From: Candidatus Obscuribacter sp.
GTDB lineage: Bacteria; Cyanobacteriota; Vampirovibrionia; Obscuribacterales; Obscuribacteraceae
DNA: 64,000 nt
Direction of reading: 5' to 3'
Assembly: GCA_016712465.1 (NCBI GenBank)
Contig: JADJQZ010000001.1
Location: 3,720,001-3,784,000, forward strand
Made by a program: the position numbers and the translations under genes
Shown: positions 44,786 through 53,140 of the stretch, in pieces
Layout of the letters: each line of letters opens with the position of its first letter
How positions within the stretch are numbered: the stretch's first letter is position 1
The notes under the pieces: generated by a model
What the model was told of the DNA's origin: nothing
The model's database searches: none
Seen by the model: the letters and a program-made list of their open reading frames with translations, nothing else

Positions 44786-46663
44786 TCAGTCCTTGCTTAA
44801 GTCCAGATCCAGTTCCGGCACATCCTCATCCTCCCCGGCAAAGGACTCCACCAGAGGCTCACTCTTCATGGATTTTTCCTTAACTGTCGACCGAGGAGAC
44901 TCCGGCGCCTTATCTACTTTGCGGTTGCCGGAGTGAATGGCACGACCCAAATCCAGCAAGGACACATCGAGACCGGCAATGAGGGGGCGCAAACCTTCAT
45001 CATTATCGGTTTCAAGGGCTTCCTTCACCGCTTCCACGGCCCGCAAGACCTTATCTACATGAACCTTTTCCACTCGCTCGCCGTACTTGGTGACGGTGCG
45101 CTCCGCTTCCGCACAGAGGGACTCAGCCTGAACCCTGGCGGCAATTCTTTCTTTAACGGCTTTGTCCTGTTCAGCAAACTCTTCCGCTTCCCGCTTGTAA
45201 GACTCCACTTCCTCGGGGCTCAAACCTGTGGAGCGCTGAATCGTAACCGAATGCTTGATGCCGGAACCAAAGTCACGAGCGGAACAGTGCACGATGCCGT
45301 CGGCATCGATGTCGAAGGTCACTTCGATTTTCGGAATGCCCCTGGGTGCCGGCGGAATGCCTGTTAAATGGAACTTAGCCAGGCTCTTATTAGCGGCCGC
45401 AATATCCCTTTCCCCTTGCAGGGCATGCACTTCCACCGAGGTCTGACCATCTTCCGTGGTGGTAAAGGTCATGGTCCGACTCGTGGGAATGGTCGTATTC
45501 CGTTCTATGATGCGAGTGAAGAGACCGCCCGCAGTCTCGATTCCAAGGGAAAGGGGGATGACGTCCAGAAGCAAAACATCTTGCACATCGCCGGCCAGAA
45601 TGGAAGCCTGGATGGCGGCACCTAAGGCTACGGCTTCGTCGGGATTGACCGACTTGGATGGCTCCTTTTGAAAGAAACGCCGGATCATGTCCTGTACAGC
45701 CGGTATTCGGGTAGAGCCACCCACCAGAATAATGCTCTCTATGCCCTCGGCAGAAACCTGGGCATCATCGAGAGCCTGGTTGAGAGGACCGGTAGTGGCT
45801 TCCACCAGGTGAGCGGTCAGATCGTTGAACTGGGCCCTGGTAATAGTAGTCTCCAGGTGCTTGGGACCGGATTGGTCGGCAGTGAGAAAAGGCAGATGCA
45901 CTTCCGAGGTAAGGGCGGAAGAAAGCTCAATCTTTGTCTTCTCGGCGGTTTCTTTCAGGCGTTGCACGGCCATCAAGTCACTGGAAATATCAATGCCTGT
46001 CTCAGCCTTGAACAGATCGATCAAATAATTGATCAAGGCCTCATCGAAGTCATCGCCACCGAGGCGATTATTACCGCTTGTAGACTTGACCTCGAATACA
46101 CCGTCGGTGATCTCCAGAATGCTGACATCGAAGGTACCGCCGCCCAGGTCAAAAACAAGCACCACGGAAGAACCGGTCAGCTTATTCATGCCGTAAGCAA
46201 GAGCGCTGGCCGTGGGCTCGTTGATGATGCGCATCACCTCCAGCCCGGCAATTTGCCCGGCGTCTCGGGTAGCCTGCCTCTGGCTGTCATTAAAGTAAGC
46301 CGGTACTGTGATGACGGCTCGACTGACTTTCTCGCCCAGGTAGGCTTCGGCATCCACCTTGAGCTTTTGCAGCACCATGGCCGATATCTGCTCGGGACTG
46401 TGGGAACTGCTGTCGATGGCGATGCGATAGTTAGAGCCCATCTCCCGCTTGATGGATTGCACGGTGCGGGCCGGGTTTGTCACGGCCTGCCGTTTAGCCA
46501 ACTGCCCTACCAGGCGCTCGCCGCCCTTTGTAAATGCCACCACTGATGGAGTCGTTCTCGCACCTTCGGCGTTCTCAATTATGATCGGTTTGCCACCTTC
46601 CATAATAGCTACGCAAGAATACGTAGTACCGAGGTCGATGCCTATGATTTTGTCATCACTCAT
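44786..46663 (-). CDS. dnaK: Chaperone DnaK (Hsp70)
   Basis: ATP-driven protein-folding chaperone of 625 residues. It begins MSDDKIIGIDLGTTYSCVA. Other Hsp70 landmarks are VPAYFNDSQRQATRDAGQIAG, DLGGGTFDVSILEI and ILVGGSTRIPAVQ. The substrate domain starts at VLLLDVIPLSLGIETAGG. The C-terminal lid is shortened and ends in an acidic DVPELDLDLSKD rather than the EEVD-type tail. It is flanked by grpE (23 bases upstream) and dnaJ. Confidence 0.96.
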   Translation of the reverse strand: MSDDKIIGIDLGTTYSCVAIMEGGKPIIIENAEGARTTPSVVAFTKGGERLVGQLAKRQAVTNPARTVQSIKREMGSNYRIAIDSSSHSPEQISAMVLQKLKVDAEAYLGEKVSRAVITVPAYFNDSQRQATRDAGQIAGLEVMRIINEPTASALAYGMNKLTGSSVVLVFDLGGGTFDVSILEITDGVFEVKSTSGNNRLGGDDFDEALINYLIDLFKAETGIDISSDLMAVQRLKETAEKTKIELSSALTSEVHLPFLTADQSGPKHLETTITRAQFNDLTAHLVEATTGPLNQALDDAQVSAEGIESIILVGGSTRIPAVQDMIRRFFQKEPSKSVNPDEAVALGAAIQASILAGDVQDVLLLDVIPLSLGIETAGGLFTRIIERNTTIPTSRTMTFTTTEDGQTSVEVHALQGERDIAAANKSLAKFHLTGIPPAPRGIPKIEVTFDIDADGIVHCSARDFGSGIKHSVTIQRSTGLSPEEVESYKREAEEFAEQDKAVKERIAARVQAESLCAEAERTVTKYGERVEKVHVDKVLRAVEAVKEALETDNDEGLRPLIAGLDVSLLDLGRAIHSGNRKVDKAPESPRSTVKEKSMKSEPLVESFAGEDEDVPELDLDLSKD

Positions 46664-46686
46664 GGTTGACTCTTAGAAGGGCGAAC

Positions 46687-47661
46687 CTACTCCTCGACAT
46701 CGGTCAGGTCATATACTTTGCCGGGTTTCCCTTCTGCTTCCTCATCACCAGCGTCTACCGCAGCCGCCGCTGCCTCAAGAGCCTGTCTGTCTTTCTCTTC
46801 CGCCTCGGCAATAGCCGCCTTAATCTCTTCGATAGGCAGATCTTGGGTGCTGCGGTTGATGACGGGATTATCTAGAACATCAAGGGTGTCGCAGGTCTCC
46901 ACGCCGGTCTGAGAAACGACTTCCTGAGCAGTGGGACGCACGAATTCGTCTTCTTTTGTTTCGACTTTCTCTTCTGCGGCATGGGCGGCAGTCACTTCCG
47001 GCTCGGCAGCAGGCTCTTGATCGTCACCGGGGGCGGTGGCAACATTGACAAGGGCGGGGCGCAAAATCTTTTCTTTAAAATTCCAGCCGGCTCTCAGTTG
47101 ATGCACTACCGCACCTTCCGGTACCTCGCGGGTAGGCACTTCCTGCACGGGCTCGTGGAAACGGGGATCAAAGGGCTGCCCGATCACATCCATCTGCTTG
47201 ATGCCTACCTGCTCGAGACAACGATTCAAGCGCGTAAAGACCATCTTCATGCTGTCGAACATGACCTTGGAATCGGTTTTTTCAGTCAACTTGGACTGAG
47301 CCATCTCAAGATCATCAAGGGCCGGCAAAATAGCCTCGAAAGCTTTCTGCATTCCATTCAAGAGAAACTCTTCCCGCTCGCGATCGATACGCTTACGGTA
47401 GTTCTCGAAATCGGCAGCCAGCCTTTTGTAAAGGTTCTCGGCTTCGACGGCGCGCTGCTCCGCTTCCTTCAACTGGGTCTCCAGATGAGCGACAGCCGCC
47501 TGGGAAACAGCGTCGGCTTGAGCTTGCTTCTGCCCTACATCGATACCAAATTGATCAGGATCGGGCTCACCACCGGCATACATGGCTCGAAAGAAGGCCT
47601 TGGCACGATCATTGCGATCAACTGGTGCCTCTTCCTGGTTGTTGTTCTGATTTTCTTCCAT
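46687..47661 (-). CDS. grpE: Nucleotide exchange factor GrpE with extended C-terminus
   Basis: A 324-residue protein, compared with about 190-200 in most GrpE. The long N-terminal coiled coil (AQADAVSQAAVAHLETQLKEA ... YKRLAADFENYRKRI) and the small beta domain (QVGIKQMDVIGQPFDPRFHE, VVHQLRAGWNFKEKILRPALVNVA) are standard. About 110 extra acidic residues at the C-terminus (AIAEAEEKDRQALEAAAAAV) are unusual. It releases ADP from DnaK. No CIRCE (TTAGCACTC-type) repeat lies upstream, so the operon may use another control. Confidence 0.92.
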   Translation of the reverse strand: MEENQNNNQEEAPVDRNDRAKAFFRAMYAGGEPDPDQFGIDVGQKQAQADAVSQAAVAHLETQLKEAEQRAVEAENLYKRLAADFENYRKRIDREREEFLLNGMQKAFEAILPALDDLEMAQSKLTEKTDSKVMFDSMKMVFTRLNRCLEQVGIKQMDVIGQPFDPRFHEPVQEVPTREVPEGAVVHQLRAGWNFKEKILRPALVNVATAPGDDQEPAAEPEVTAAHAAEEKVETKEDEFVRPTAQEVVSQTGVETCDTLDVLDNPVINRSTQDLPIEEIKAAIAEAEEKDRQALEAAAAAVDAGDEEAEGKPGKVYDLTDVEE

Positions 47662-47860
47662 AACAGAAAAGCGGTCTCCGAAAACGCGTCGAATCTTTGA
47701 GATCGGTACTGATCGCTATATATTCTAAAGGAGATTGAGAAATAACAGTAGGGTGCGCGCCGAGCACAAAGCCGCTTAGCAAGCCGGGAGGAGGTCAAGG
47801 GCACGCCCCCGCTTCACTGGTGCCGGTGTTGAGCCGACCAGGAGTATTTCGATAAAACTT
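47662..47860. other. Intergenic region upstream of grpE, before the element
   Basis: No gene on either strand. The minus strand holds a TATATA/TAGAAT-like stretch near 47720-47732, a plausible grpE promoter, but a -35 is not evident. A short plus-strand G-rich tract (GGGAGGAGGTC near 47790) precedes no open frame. It ends at the left repeat of the integrated element. Confidence 0.4.
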
Positions 47861-47978
47861 AATTACTGTTAATGTTTTTCAAGAGCCTCTCTGGCTCTGA
47901 ATTACAGCTATATTCTGCTTCTCGGACTCTTACCTGGCATTCGTGAAAGTAGCTAGGGTGGTCTCGTTGACCCATCGT
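47861..47978. repeat. Left-end direct repeats (candidate attL)
   Basis: AATTACTGTTA at 47861-47871 recurs at 58960-58970, and CTCGTTGACCCATCGT at 47963-47978 recurs exactly at 58820-58835, both in the same orientation. The second is followed by GAACCC here and TGACCC at the right end. Inside both, CGTTGACCCA is nearly tandem, which looks like an integrase arm site. Which repeat is the true core is undecided. Confidence 0.5.
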
Positions 47979-48043
47979 GAACCCATTTACAATCTGTTAT
48001 CCTAGCATGCCCTGGCATGCAAAGAGCGGGGAAAGAGAGACAA

Positions 48044-48709
48044 ATGCTGACAGAAGACGAGAAAAGATTAACGAAGGCTAAGGCTCGTAAGCGCTTTGAA
48101 TATCCGTTCCAGGTTGGCAGTGAGATTGTCGAGAGGATGCGGGAAGGAACCGGCGATGAGATTGAGGCGCGGATTATTGATCTTCTGAATGAGCATCAGG
48201 TGATTCTTGACGCGGCAACAGAGACGTCCGAGTTTGAATTTGCGGACGCATTGGCGACAAGCGAAGATATTGGGGAGGAGTCCGTATCAGCCATTCACCC
48301 TGCCAGGCATATCGAAAACTTGGTTAGCGATTACATAGAAGTCTCGGACATAGTAGCACCGGCACTAAGAGGAACGTATAAAGGTTTGGGGAATCTGAGC
48401 GCGAATGAAGGCTTTCTTCTCGGTTTAGAATTGGGCAGACTGGCTCGCTTGATCGAGTTGACTACTCATGAGACAGCTCTGGCAGGCTCGGCAAGCCGCC
48501 TGAAAAGACTGAGCAGTACGAACGCAAGCAGGCAGAACGAGCAAGCCGAAAAACAGAAGCAGCTTGCGGTAGAGCTACAAACGCTATTAGACAAAGGGAT
48601 GCCGCACAAAGAAGCCGTCAAGGAAATCGAGAGGCGGCACCAAGGCAAGCCAGGTTGGTCCAAGGCAAGCGTAAAAAGAATGCTCTCGAATCTGAAGCGC
48701 CCGAATTAA
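48044..48709 (+). CDS. Hypothetical element protein with C-terminal HTH-like helix
   Basis: A 221-residue soluble protein. ATG at 48044 is behind GAAAGAGAG and is preferred to ATG at 48017. It is largely helical, with an acidic middle. The C-terminal 40 residues (LDKGMPHKEAVKEIERRHQG, WSKASVKRML) are basic and predicted helix-turn-helix-like. DNA binding is possible. No family is recognised. It is terminated by a hairpin right after its stop, so it is a unit on its own. Confidence 0.6.
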   Translation: MLTEDEKRLTKAKARKRFEYPFQVGSEIVERMREGTGDEIEARIIDLLNEHQVILDAATETSEFEFADALATSEDIGEESVSAIHPARHIENLVSDYIEVSDIVAPALRGTYKGLGNLSANEGFLLGLELGRLARLIELTTHETALAGSASRLKRLSSTNASRQNEQAEKQKQLAVELQTLLDKGMPHKEAVKEIERRHQGKPGWSKASVKRMLSNLKRPN

Positions 48710-48710
48710 G

Positions 48711-48741
48711 GTTCACACGTTTGGTGTGAGCTTTTGTTTTC
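48711..48741 (+). terminator. Intrinsic terminator after the first element gene
   Basis: TCACAC and GTGTGA pair across a five-base loop, followed by GCTTTTGTTTT. It begins four bases after the stop codon. Confidence 0.7.
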
Positions 48742-48791
48742 TCCTAATCTTGCCCGGCGCAAATGCGAGAGTAAGAAGGAGAAGAACATAT

Positions 48792-49046
48792 ATGCAATCG
48801 CAATCCCCAAGCATCCACGAGAAATTAGCACTAAGCGAGAAAGAAGTTCAGCACGTGTACGGCATTGGCGTAAGCACTTTGCGAAGGTACAGGGCCGATG
48901 GCAATGGACCCCTCTATGTGAAATTAGCCAACCGAGTGCTCTATAGGAAAGAAGACATCGATCTGTGGTTGGCTCAAAAAACAGTAATATCGACAGCCGA
49001 AACTAGCCACCATCAAAAGGGCGCGCCAAGAAAGCATCCTTCCTGA
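48792..49046 (+). CDS. AlpA/excisionase-type HTH protein 1
   Basis: An 84-residue protein from ATG 48792, behind AAGGAGAAG. A MerR/HTH_17-type helix-turn-helix occupies residues 13-60: LSEKEVQHVYGIGVSTLRRYR, then GPLYVKLANRVLYRKEDIDLWLAQK. Small proteins of this type act as excisionase or element activator (AlpA-like) and are typical of satellites and integrative elements. The tail is basic. It probably controls excision or the replication genes downstream. Confidence 0.75.
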   Translation: MQSQSPSIHEKLALSEKEVQHVYGIGVSTLRRYRADGNGPLYVKLANRVLYRKEDIDLWLAQKTVISTAETSHHQKGAPRKHPS

Positions 49047-49135
49047 AAACACATTGATTTGATTCTCACCTGTTCTAAATTGTTCTTAGAGGGCGCAGCA
49101 AACGCGCCCCGGCGAGAACCTTTGAGGACAAAGAG

Positions 49136-49312
49136 ATGGAAGAGACAGTAAAGGACATGCTCACAAAAGAGCAAGCGGCAGGCGAGCTAAATATTAGTGT
49201 GGCGACGCTGTACCGATGGATTAAAGAAGGAAAAGTACGGACGCGGAGATACGGCGGACGGCTTTTAATAAGCCGCGTCGAGGTGGCTCGCTTGCTGAAG
49301 GGTGAAAGCTAA
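49136..49312 (+). CDS. Excisionase-like HTH_17 protein 2 (58 residues)
   Basis: A small gene with a clear protein: MEETVKDMLTKEQAAGEL, then NISVATLYRWIKEGKVR and RYGGRLLISRVEVARLL. This is the full HTH_17/BldC-type excisionase fold, a helix-turn-helix with a wing. It has a purine-rich start region (GAGGACAAAGAG). Its stop overlaps the next ATG (TAATG), so the two genes are coupled. With the preceding HTH gene it makes a pair of different excisionase-like regulators. Its compact size and typical SVATLYRWI motif make the call firm. Confidence 0.8.
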   Translation: MEETVKDMLTKEQAAGELNISVATLYRWIKEGKVRTRRYGGRLLISRVEVARLLKGES

Positions 49313-49515
49313 TGTGTGGCTTGCTTATACTGGCGGACCTACTCGCCGACCTTCGTGACCACCTCGGAGATATCGAGCGCAGCGCGAGGGCAGCTGAGTT
49401 CCTCGGAGAAAAAGGCGTAGAAGACAAGATCCAGTCAAAGGTGATTAGAGTGCTGGAGAGAGCAAAGACGCGAATTGAACAAGCGCTAGACGCTAAGCCT
49501 GAGCCGCCAGTCTGA
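49312..49515 (+). CDS. Small hypothetical element protein
   Basis: A 67-residue acidic helical protein, MCGLLILADLLADLRDH ... KVIRVLERAKTRIEQAL. It starts at the ATG overlapping the stop of the excisionase-like gene, so expression is coupled. No family is recognised. Two amphipathic helices suggest a dimer or partner-binding protein. Confidence 0.5.
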   Translation: MCGLLILADLLADLRDHLGDIERSARAAEFLGEKGVEDKIQSKVIRVLERAKTRIEQALDAKPEPPV

Positions 49516-49622
49516 CAATGCAGGAACAAGAACCATGAATAAATCAGAAGAAACACCACGTCCACCACCATTTTGACCGCATCCGGCAAGACGGCCTCAG
49601 TCGTTGCCGCTGCGTTACAGTT

Positions 49623-49718
49623 CAAGAGCTTCATATATGCTCTTGGGTCGCGAACGGTGTGGCCCCCGCGATCGCATAAAGAAAAATGCCGTTTTCGGTG
49701 AGGACGAAAACAGCATTT
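49623..49718 (+). promoter_or_regulatory. Two hairpins ahead of the primase gene
   Basis: CAAGAGC (49623-49629) pairs with GCTCTTG (49639-49645). Further on, a 14-base arm, AAATGCCGTTTTCG at 49684-49697, pairs with CGAAAACAGCATTT at 49705-49718 with one mismatch. The second hairpin ends 22 bases before the primase ATG. The 225 bases hold no gene. It may be an attenuator, an RNA-control site or a protein-binding palindrome for replication control. The second stem has no T run directly after it. Confidence 0.55.
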
Positions 49719-49740
49719 CAACGGACTAAAAGAACTACAA

Positions 49741-50703
49741 ATGGATAATACAACGAAACTGGCAAGCAAAGCAAGCCCGCCACTGCCATCGGCAAGCAAT
49801 TTAGCTGAGGCGATTAAAGCTAGACGGTCTGGTCACGGCTTCCTCAGTTGTTGCCCCGCGCACGGCGACCGGACACCAAGCTTATTTTTCAAGGACGGAG
49901 AGAAGGCAATCCTGTTCAAGTGCTTTGCCGGTTGCAGTAGCGAAGCAGTTGTCGAGGCTTTCAGGAATCTAGGGTATTGGAGCGGCGAGAGTACATGGCA
50001 GGCGCCGACGCTGAAGCAAGAAGACGAAGCGGAAGCACGGCGAAAGCAGCAACAGAAGGCGCAAGCGCTCTGGCACACGGCAGGCGAAATCAAGCCCGGT
50101 GATCCGGTGCACACCTATCTGAAAGAGACAAGACAACTCAACCTGAGCACCATACCCGCCGATCTTCGTATCGCCCCGAGCCTTGAATATTGGACGACTG
50201 ACGGCGACAAACCACGTTTAGTGGCAAGAACGCCCGCTATGCTGGGAGCGGTCAGAAGCCTTTCTGGCGAGCTTTTAGCGGTGCACAGGACGTATCTATC
50301 GCCGGACGGCAAGAAGTTGAATCCAGAGGCTTATGGACTCCCCAGGCACGCACCAATTAAGAAAGTTCTAGGCAGTATCGCCAACGGTGCAATTCACTTG
50401 TACGAATTCGGCGAAACCCTACTGATAGCCGAAGGCATTGAGACGGCACTGGCGGCTAGCCTTTTGTCTGGTCTTCCGGCATGGTCTGCGATATCGGCAA
50501 CTAACATGGAAAGGCTCGACGTACCGAGCGGCGTTAAGACCGTAATCATCTGCGTCGACAACGACGAGGCAGGGGAAAGGTCATCTAGGCGATTTGCGGC
50601 GAGGCTCATGAGAAGCGGCAAAAGCGTCAAGTTTAGTTATCCTGCAAGAGCCGGAGCACCCGCGAAGGGCGATTGGGCCGATCTTGTTGGAGGTGCAGCC
50701 TAA
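49741..50703 (+). CDS. Zinc-finger/Toprim DNA primase
   Basis: A 320-residue primase. The N-terminal CCPAHGDRTPSLFFKDGEK and FKCFAGCSSEAVVEAF form a CHC2-type zinc finger. The Toprim domain has the catalytic Glu in LLIAEGIETALAASLL and the Asp pair in CVDNDEAGERSSRRFA. It makes RNA primers for the element's replication. It overlaps the helicase-like gene by one base, so both are made in register. The size and architecture match plasmid, ICE and satellite primases. Confidence 0.85.
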   Translation: MDNTTKLASKASPPLPSASNLAEAIKARRSGHGFLSCCPAHGDRTPSLFFKDGEKAILFKCFAGCSSEAVVEAFRNLGYWSGESTWQAPTLKQEDEAEARRKQQQKAQALWHTAGEIKPGDPVHTYLKETRQLNLSTIPADLRIAPSLEYWTTDGDKPRLVARTPAMLGAVRSLSGELLAVHRTYLSPDGKKLNPEAYGLPRHAPIKKVLGSIANGAIHLYEFGETLLIAEGIETALAASLLSGLPAWSAISATNMERLDVPSGVKTVIICVDNDEAGERSSRRFAARLMRSGKSVKFSYPARAGAPAKGDWADLVGGAA

Positions 50704-52490
50704 TGCAGACGATAAAGAACACAATCGATTTCCATGATTCTTGCGAAAATGCTGAACCCTGGCTTGAGGCGGGAGATCTGCCTTATAGTTTCTCTATCAG
50801 CAAAACGGGCGTTCACAAAGAATCCGGCAAGGACAAGGACGAGAAACATTCCGAGTTGATCTGTGGACCGCTCTGGGTCGCAGCTAGGACCAGGGGGACG
50901 GACGGTAACAATCACGGCATGTTAGTTAAGTGGTTGGATCGTGATGGCGAGCTACACGAAAGATGTATTAAACAGAGCCGATTACACGATCAATCAACGG
51001 CACTAGCTCAAGATCTCGCTGACAGCGGGCTGCACATAACACCAGGGAAAGAAGGTCAACTGAAGACCTATTTAGCTTTGTCGAAGCCCGATCTTGTTTT
51101 GCAGTCGGTGGAGCGCTTGGGGTGGTCAAAGGACAGGCAAGGCAAGCCAGCTTTCGTCAGACCGACTAAGACTATAACGGGCGCGGGTGCCACCAATGAG
51201 CGGATTCTATTCCAACCTCCGAGCTATAGCCCGGCAGTGGCGGCAATGACAGAGAAGGGCGATCTTGAAGGCTACATAAAAGATGTAATTGAGAGGATCG
51301 CTGATCAGCCCATCTTGCTGTTTTCCCTGTTTTCCTCATTATCGGCACCGCTCCTAAAGAACTCCGCAACAGAAAACGGCGGCTTTCACATTCACGGTGA
51401 GACTACAGGAGGGAAGACAACCGGACTTCAAATAGCAGCGTCAGTCTGGGGGTCTGGGGCTGATCCACAAAGACGCCCGGAAGATGCACTTTGCCAAACC
51501 TGGAACTCAACCGCAAACGGTCTGGAAGGCATAGCCGCAGCGCACAACGATCTGCCTCTTTGTTTTGACGAGATCGGCAAATTTATTGGCGATAACTTCA
51601 GCGAGGTTGTTTACAACATCATCGGCGGCACCGGCAAGGCTCGCATGACCGCAGAGATAGCACACAGGAAGCCGAACACATGGAGGACGCTGTTCTTATC
51701 CACTGGTGAAATCTCCATAGCAGATCGGATAAAACAGGACGGGAAGAAGATGAAAGACGGTCAGGCTGTTCGTATCGTTGATATCCCAGTTGGAGACAGT
51801 TTGATCTTGGGGCTCGACATGAAAGCCGCTGCTGAACTGTCGGACACGCTGAAAAACGCCGTCACTGATCGAAACTATGGCGTCCTCGGTCCCGCCTTCA
51901 TCAAGGCATTGCTCGCCAGATGTCCAGACGAGGAAACGCTAAGTCGAGAGATTGCCGATCTGGTGCTGAGCGCAATGGAGCTTCTCAAGGCGCAAATAAA
52001 AGGGGAAATCCCGCAGCGAGCCGTAAGAGTACTCAAACGCTTCGCTTTAGTTCTTGCGACTGGGTATCTCGCTCAAGACTTGCTCGAACTGCCGCTAAGC
52101 CAGAAGCAAATAGAAAAATGTGTTGTGCACGTAATGAACTTGTGGCTTGGAAACGGAACGGCGCTAATCTCTGAAGCCGATCAAGCTATTGAGCACTTTC
52201 AAGCTTTTCTTCAGGAAAATCAGCATCGCTTCGCAGAGGGCAATCCTGTCGGAGGACCGGCACAACTCTCAAGAACCGACATCGGCTACAAGTTGCCTGG
52301 CTTCCTCTGTCTTACGAAGGCTGGATTCACTGAGGCTTGTGGTAGCTGGGGGGTCGAGAAGGTTAGGGGTGAACTGCTGAAGCGCGGATTTCTGACGAAG
52401 ACAGAACCGGATCGATGGGAAACCAAAGTGCTACTTGGCGGCAAACAGCAACGCCTATACAAAGTAGATATAAAAATCCTAGAAGACTAG
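50703..52490 (+). CDS. DUF927-domain helicase-like replication protein
   Basis: A 595-residue protein from ATG 50703, which overlaps the primase stop. The central DUF927 region begins FSISKTGVHKES and includes NHGMLVKWLDRDGELHE. Walker A is in HIHGETTGGKTTGLQIAA, then LCFDEIGKF (Walker B-like) and TLFLSTGEISIADRI. DUF927 proteins pair with primases in many phages and elements and are believed to be helicases. The C-terminal 100 residues probably hold a winged-helix. It is likely the loader or helicase at the iteron origin just downstream. Confidence 0.85.
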   Translation: MQTIKNTIDFHDSCENAEPWLEAGDLPYSFSISKTGVHKESGKDKDEKHSELICGPLWVAARTRGTDGNNHGMLVKWLDRDGELHERCIKQSRLHDQSTALAQDLADSGLHITPGKEGQLKTYLALSKPDLVLQSVERLGWSKDRQGKPAFVRPTKTITGAGATNERILFQPPSYSPAVAAMTEKGDLEGYIKDVIERIADQPILLFSLFSSLSAPLLKNSATENGGFHIHGETTGGKTTGLQIAASVWGSGADPQRRPEDALCQTWNSTANGLEGIAAAHNDLPLCFDEIGKFIGDNFSEVVYNIIGGTGKARMTAEIAHRKPNTWRTLFLSTGEISIADRIKQDGKKMKDGQAVRIVDIPVGDSLILGLDMKAAAELSDTLKNAVTDRNYGVLGPAFIKALLARCPDEETLSREIADLVLSAMELLKAQIKGEIPQRAVRVLKRFALVLATGYLAQDLLELPLSQKQIEKCVVHVMNLWLGNGTALISEADQAIEHFQAFLQENQHRFAEGNPVGGPAQLSRTDIGYKLPGFLCLTKAGFTEACGSWGVEKVRGELLKRGFLTKTEPDRWETKVLLGGKQQRLYKVDIKILED

Positions 52491-52495
52491 GAAAA

Positions 52496-52799
52496 TATCC
52501 CGGTCTATCCCGGTCGTATCCCGGTCACTCCAAACCCCGAAACCTGGCACCCGTGGGCGATATCCCGGTTATCCCGGTCGAATAATCCGGGCCGGACGTT
52601 CCCGGTTGTCCCGGTCAAACTAAGATGAAAGGCTTGTATATACACTAGGCATACAAACGCCCACCTTTCGCGCATCTCCCTCATTTTTCGTCCGACCTGG
52701 TTTTTCTCGTCGGGATATTCGGGATAGACGGGATATCGCTTGTGCCACAAGGGTTTCCGGTATCCCGGTCGGCCGCGGGCACCGGGATAGAACGGGATA
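52496..52799. repeat. Iteron-like TATCCCGGT repeat array
   Basis: TATCCCGGT(C/T) or near copies occur at 52496, 52506, 52517, 52561, 52570, 52599, 52607 and 52761 on the plus strand. Inverted forms (ACCGGGATA / CGGGATA) are at 52711, 52720, 52730, 52781 and 52792. Spacings of 9-11 bases put the first three copies on one helix face. The array begins six bases after the DUF927 stop. Such repeats are typical iterons bound by a Rep protein. Short frames through this region consist of the repeats themselves. Confidence 0.8.
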
Positions 52800-53140
52800 T
52801 TTTGAGGAGCGGGTACGGGTTCAGTAACGAACATACATCTGCTCTATATGTGCGCTCTGGTCGAAGAGTTCTTGCCGAACACCTCTTCGAACATAGCGCG
52901 AACATCGAGCCCGGTTTGCCGATTGAGCGACCGTAGAAAGCTTGTGCAAATCTTGTTTGTTGCTTGTAAGCCCGTTGTGTAAATCCCGCCCCTTGGCGTA
53001 TATACAGCTTTTCCTTATACACATACCAAAGACAAGCTTTCTACAGGGGCATCTTCAAACAGAGCTTGCCTTTCAGGGCTTGTTTGCAGAAACCAGCTCC
53101 CCTCCTACTTCTATATAACTAAATTTATTGAACTAACAAG
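52496..53140. other. Candidate replication origin of the element
   Basis: After the iteron array come inverted repeats TCGAAGAG (52861-52868) / CTCTTCGA (52883-52890) and a perfect 13-base pair, GTAGAAAGCTTGT (52933-52945) / ACAAGCTTTCTAC (53032-53044). An AT-rich stretch (TATATAACTAAATTTATTG near 53115-53135) could be the unwinding region. No DnaA boxes were confirmed. Together these are the usual parts of an iteron origin. Confidence 0.6.

Noticed and set aside
43622..44800. A 392-codon plus-strand frame opposite dnaJ
   Set aside because: Antisense to a clear DnaJ; no protein character of its own.
45668..46546. A 292-codon plus-strand frame opposite dnaK
   Set aside because: Antisense shadow of the Hsp70 coding sequence.
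47662..47760. CIRCE element ahead of grpE
   Set aside because: No TTAGCACTC-N9-GAGTGCTAA-like repeat was found.
47662..48016. A tRNA or tmRNA target at the left end of the element
   Set aside because: I looked for a T-loop and CCA-type 3' end and saw none, so no RNA gene is claimed.
52496..52616. The TATCCCGGT array as a CRISPR
   Set aside because: Units are 9-10 bases with almost no spacer and occur in both orientations; CRISPR repeats are longer with unique spacers.
52505..53024. Minus-strand frames of 67-113 codons over the iteron region
   Set aside because: They are made of the repeats themselves, start with GTG or no ribosome site, and mutually overlap; the noncoding repeat explanation is better.
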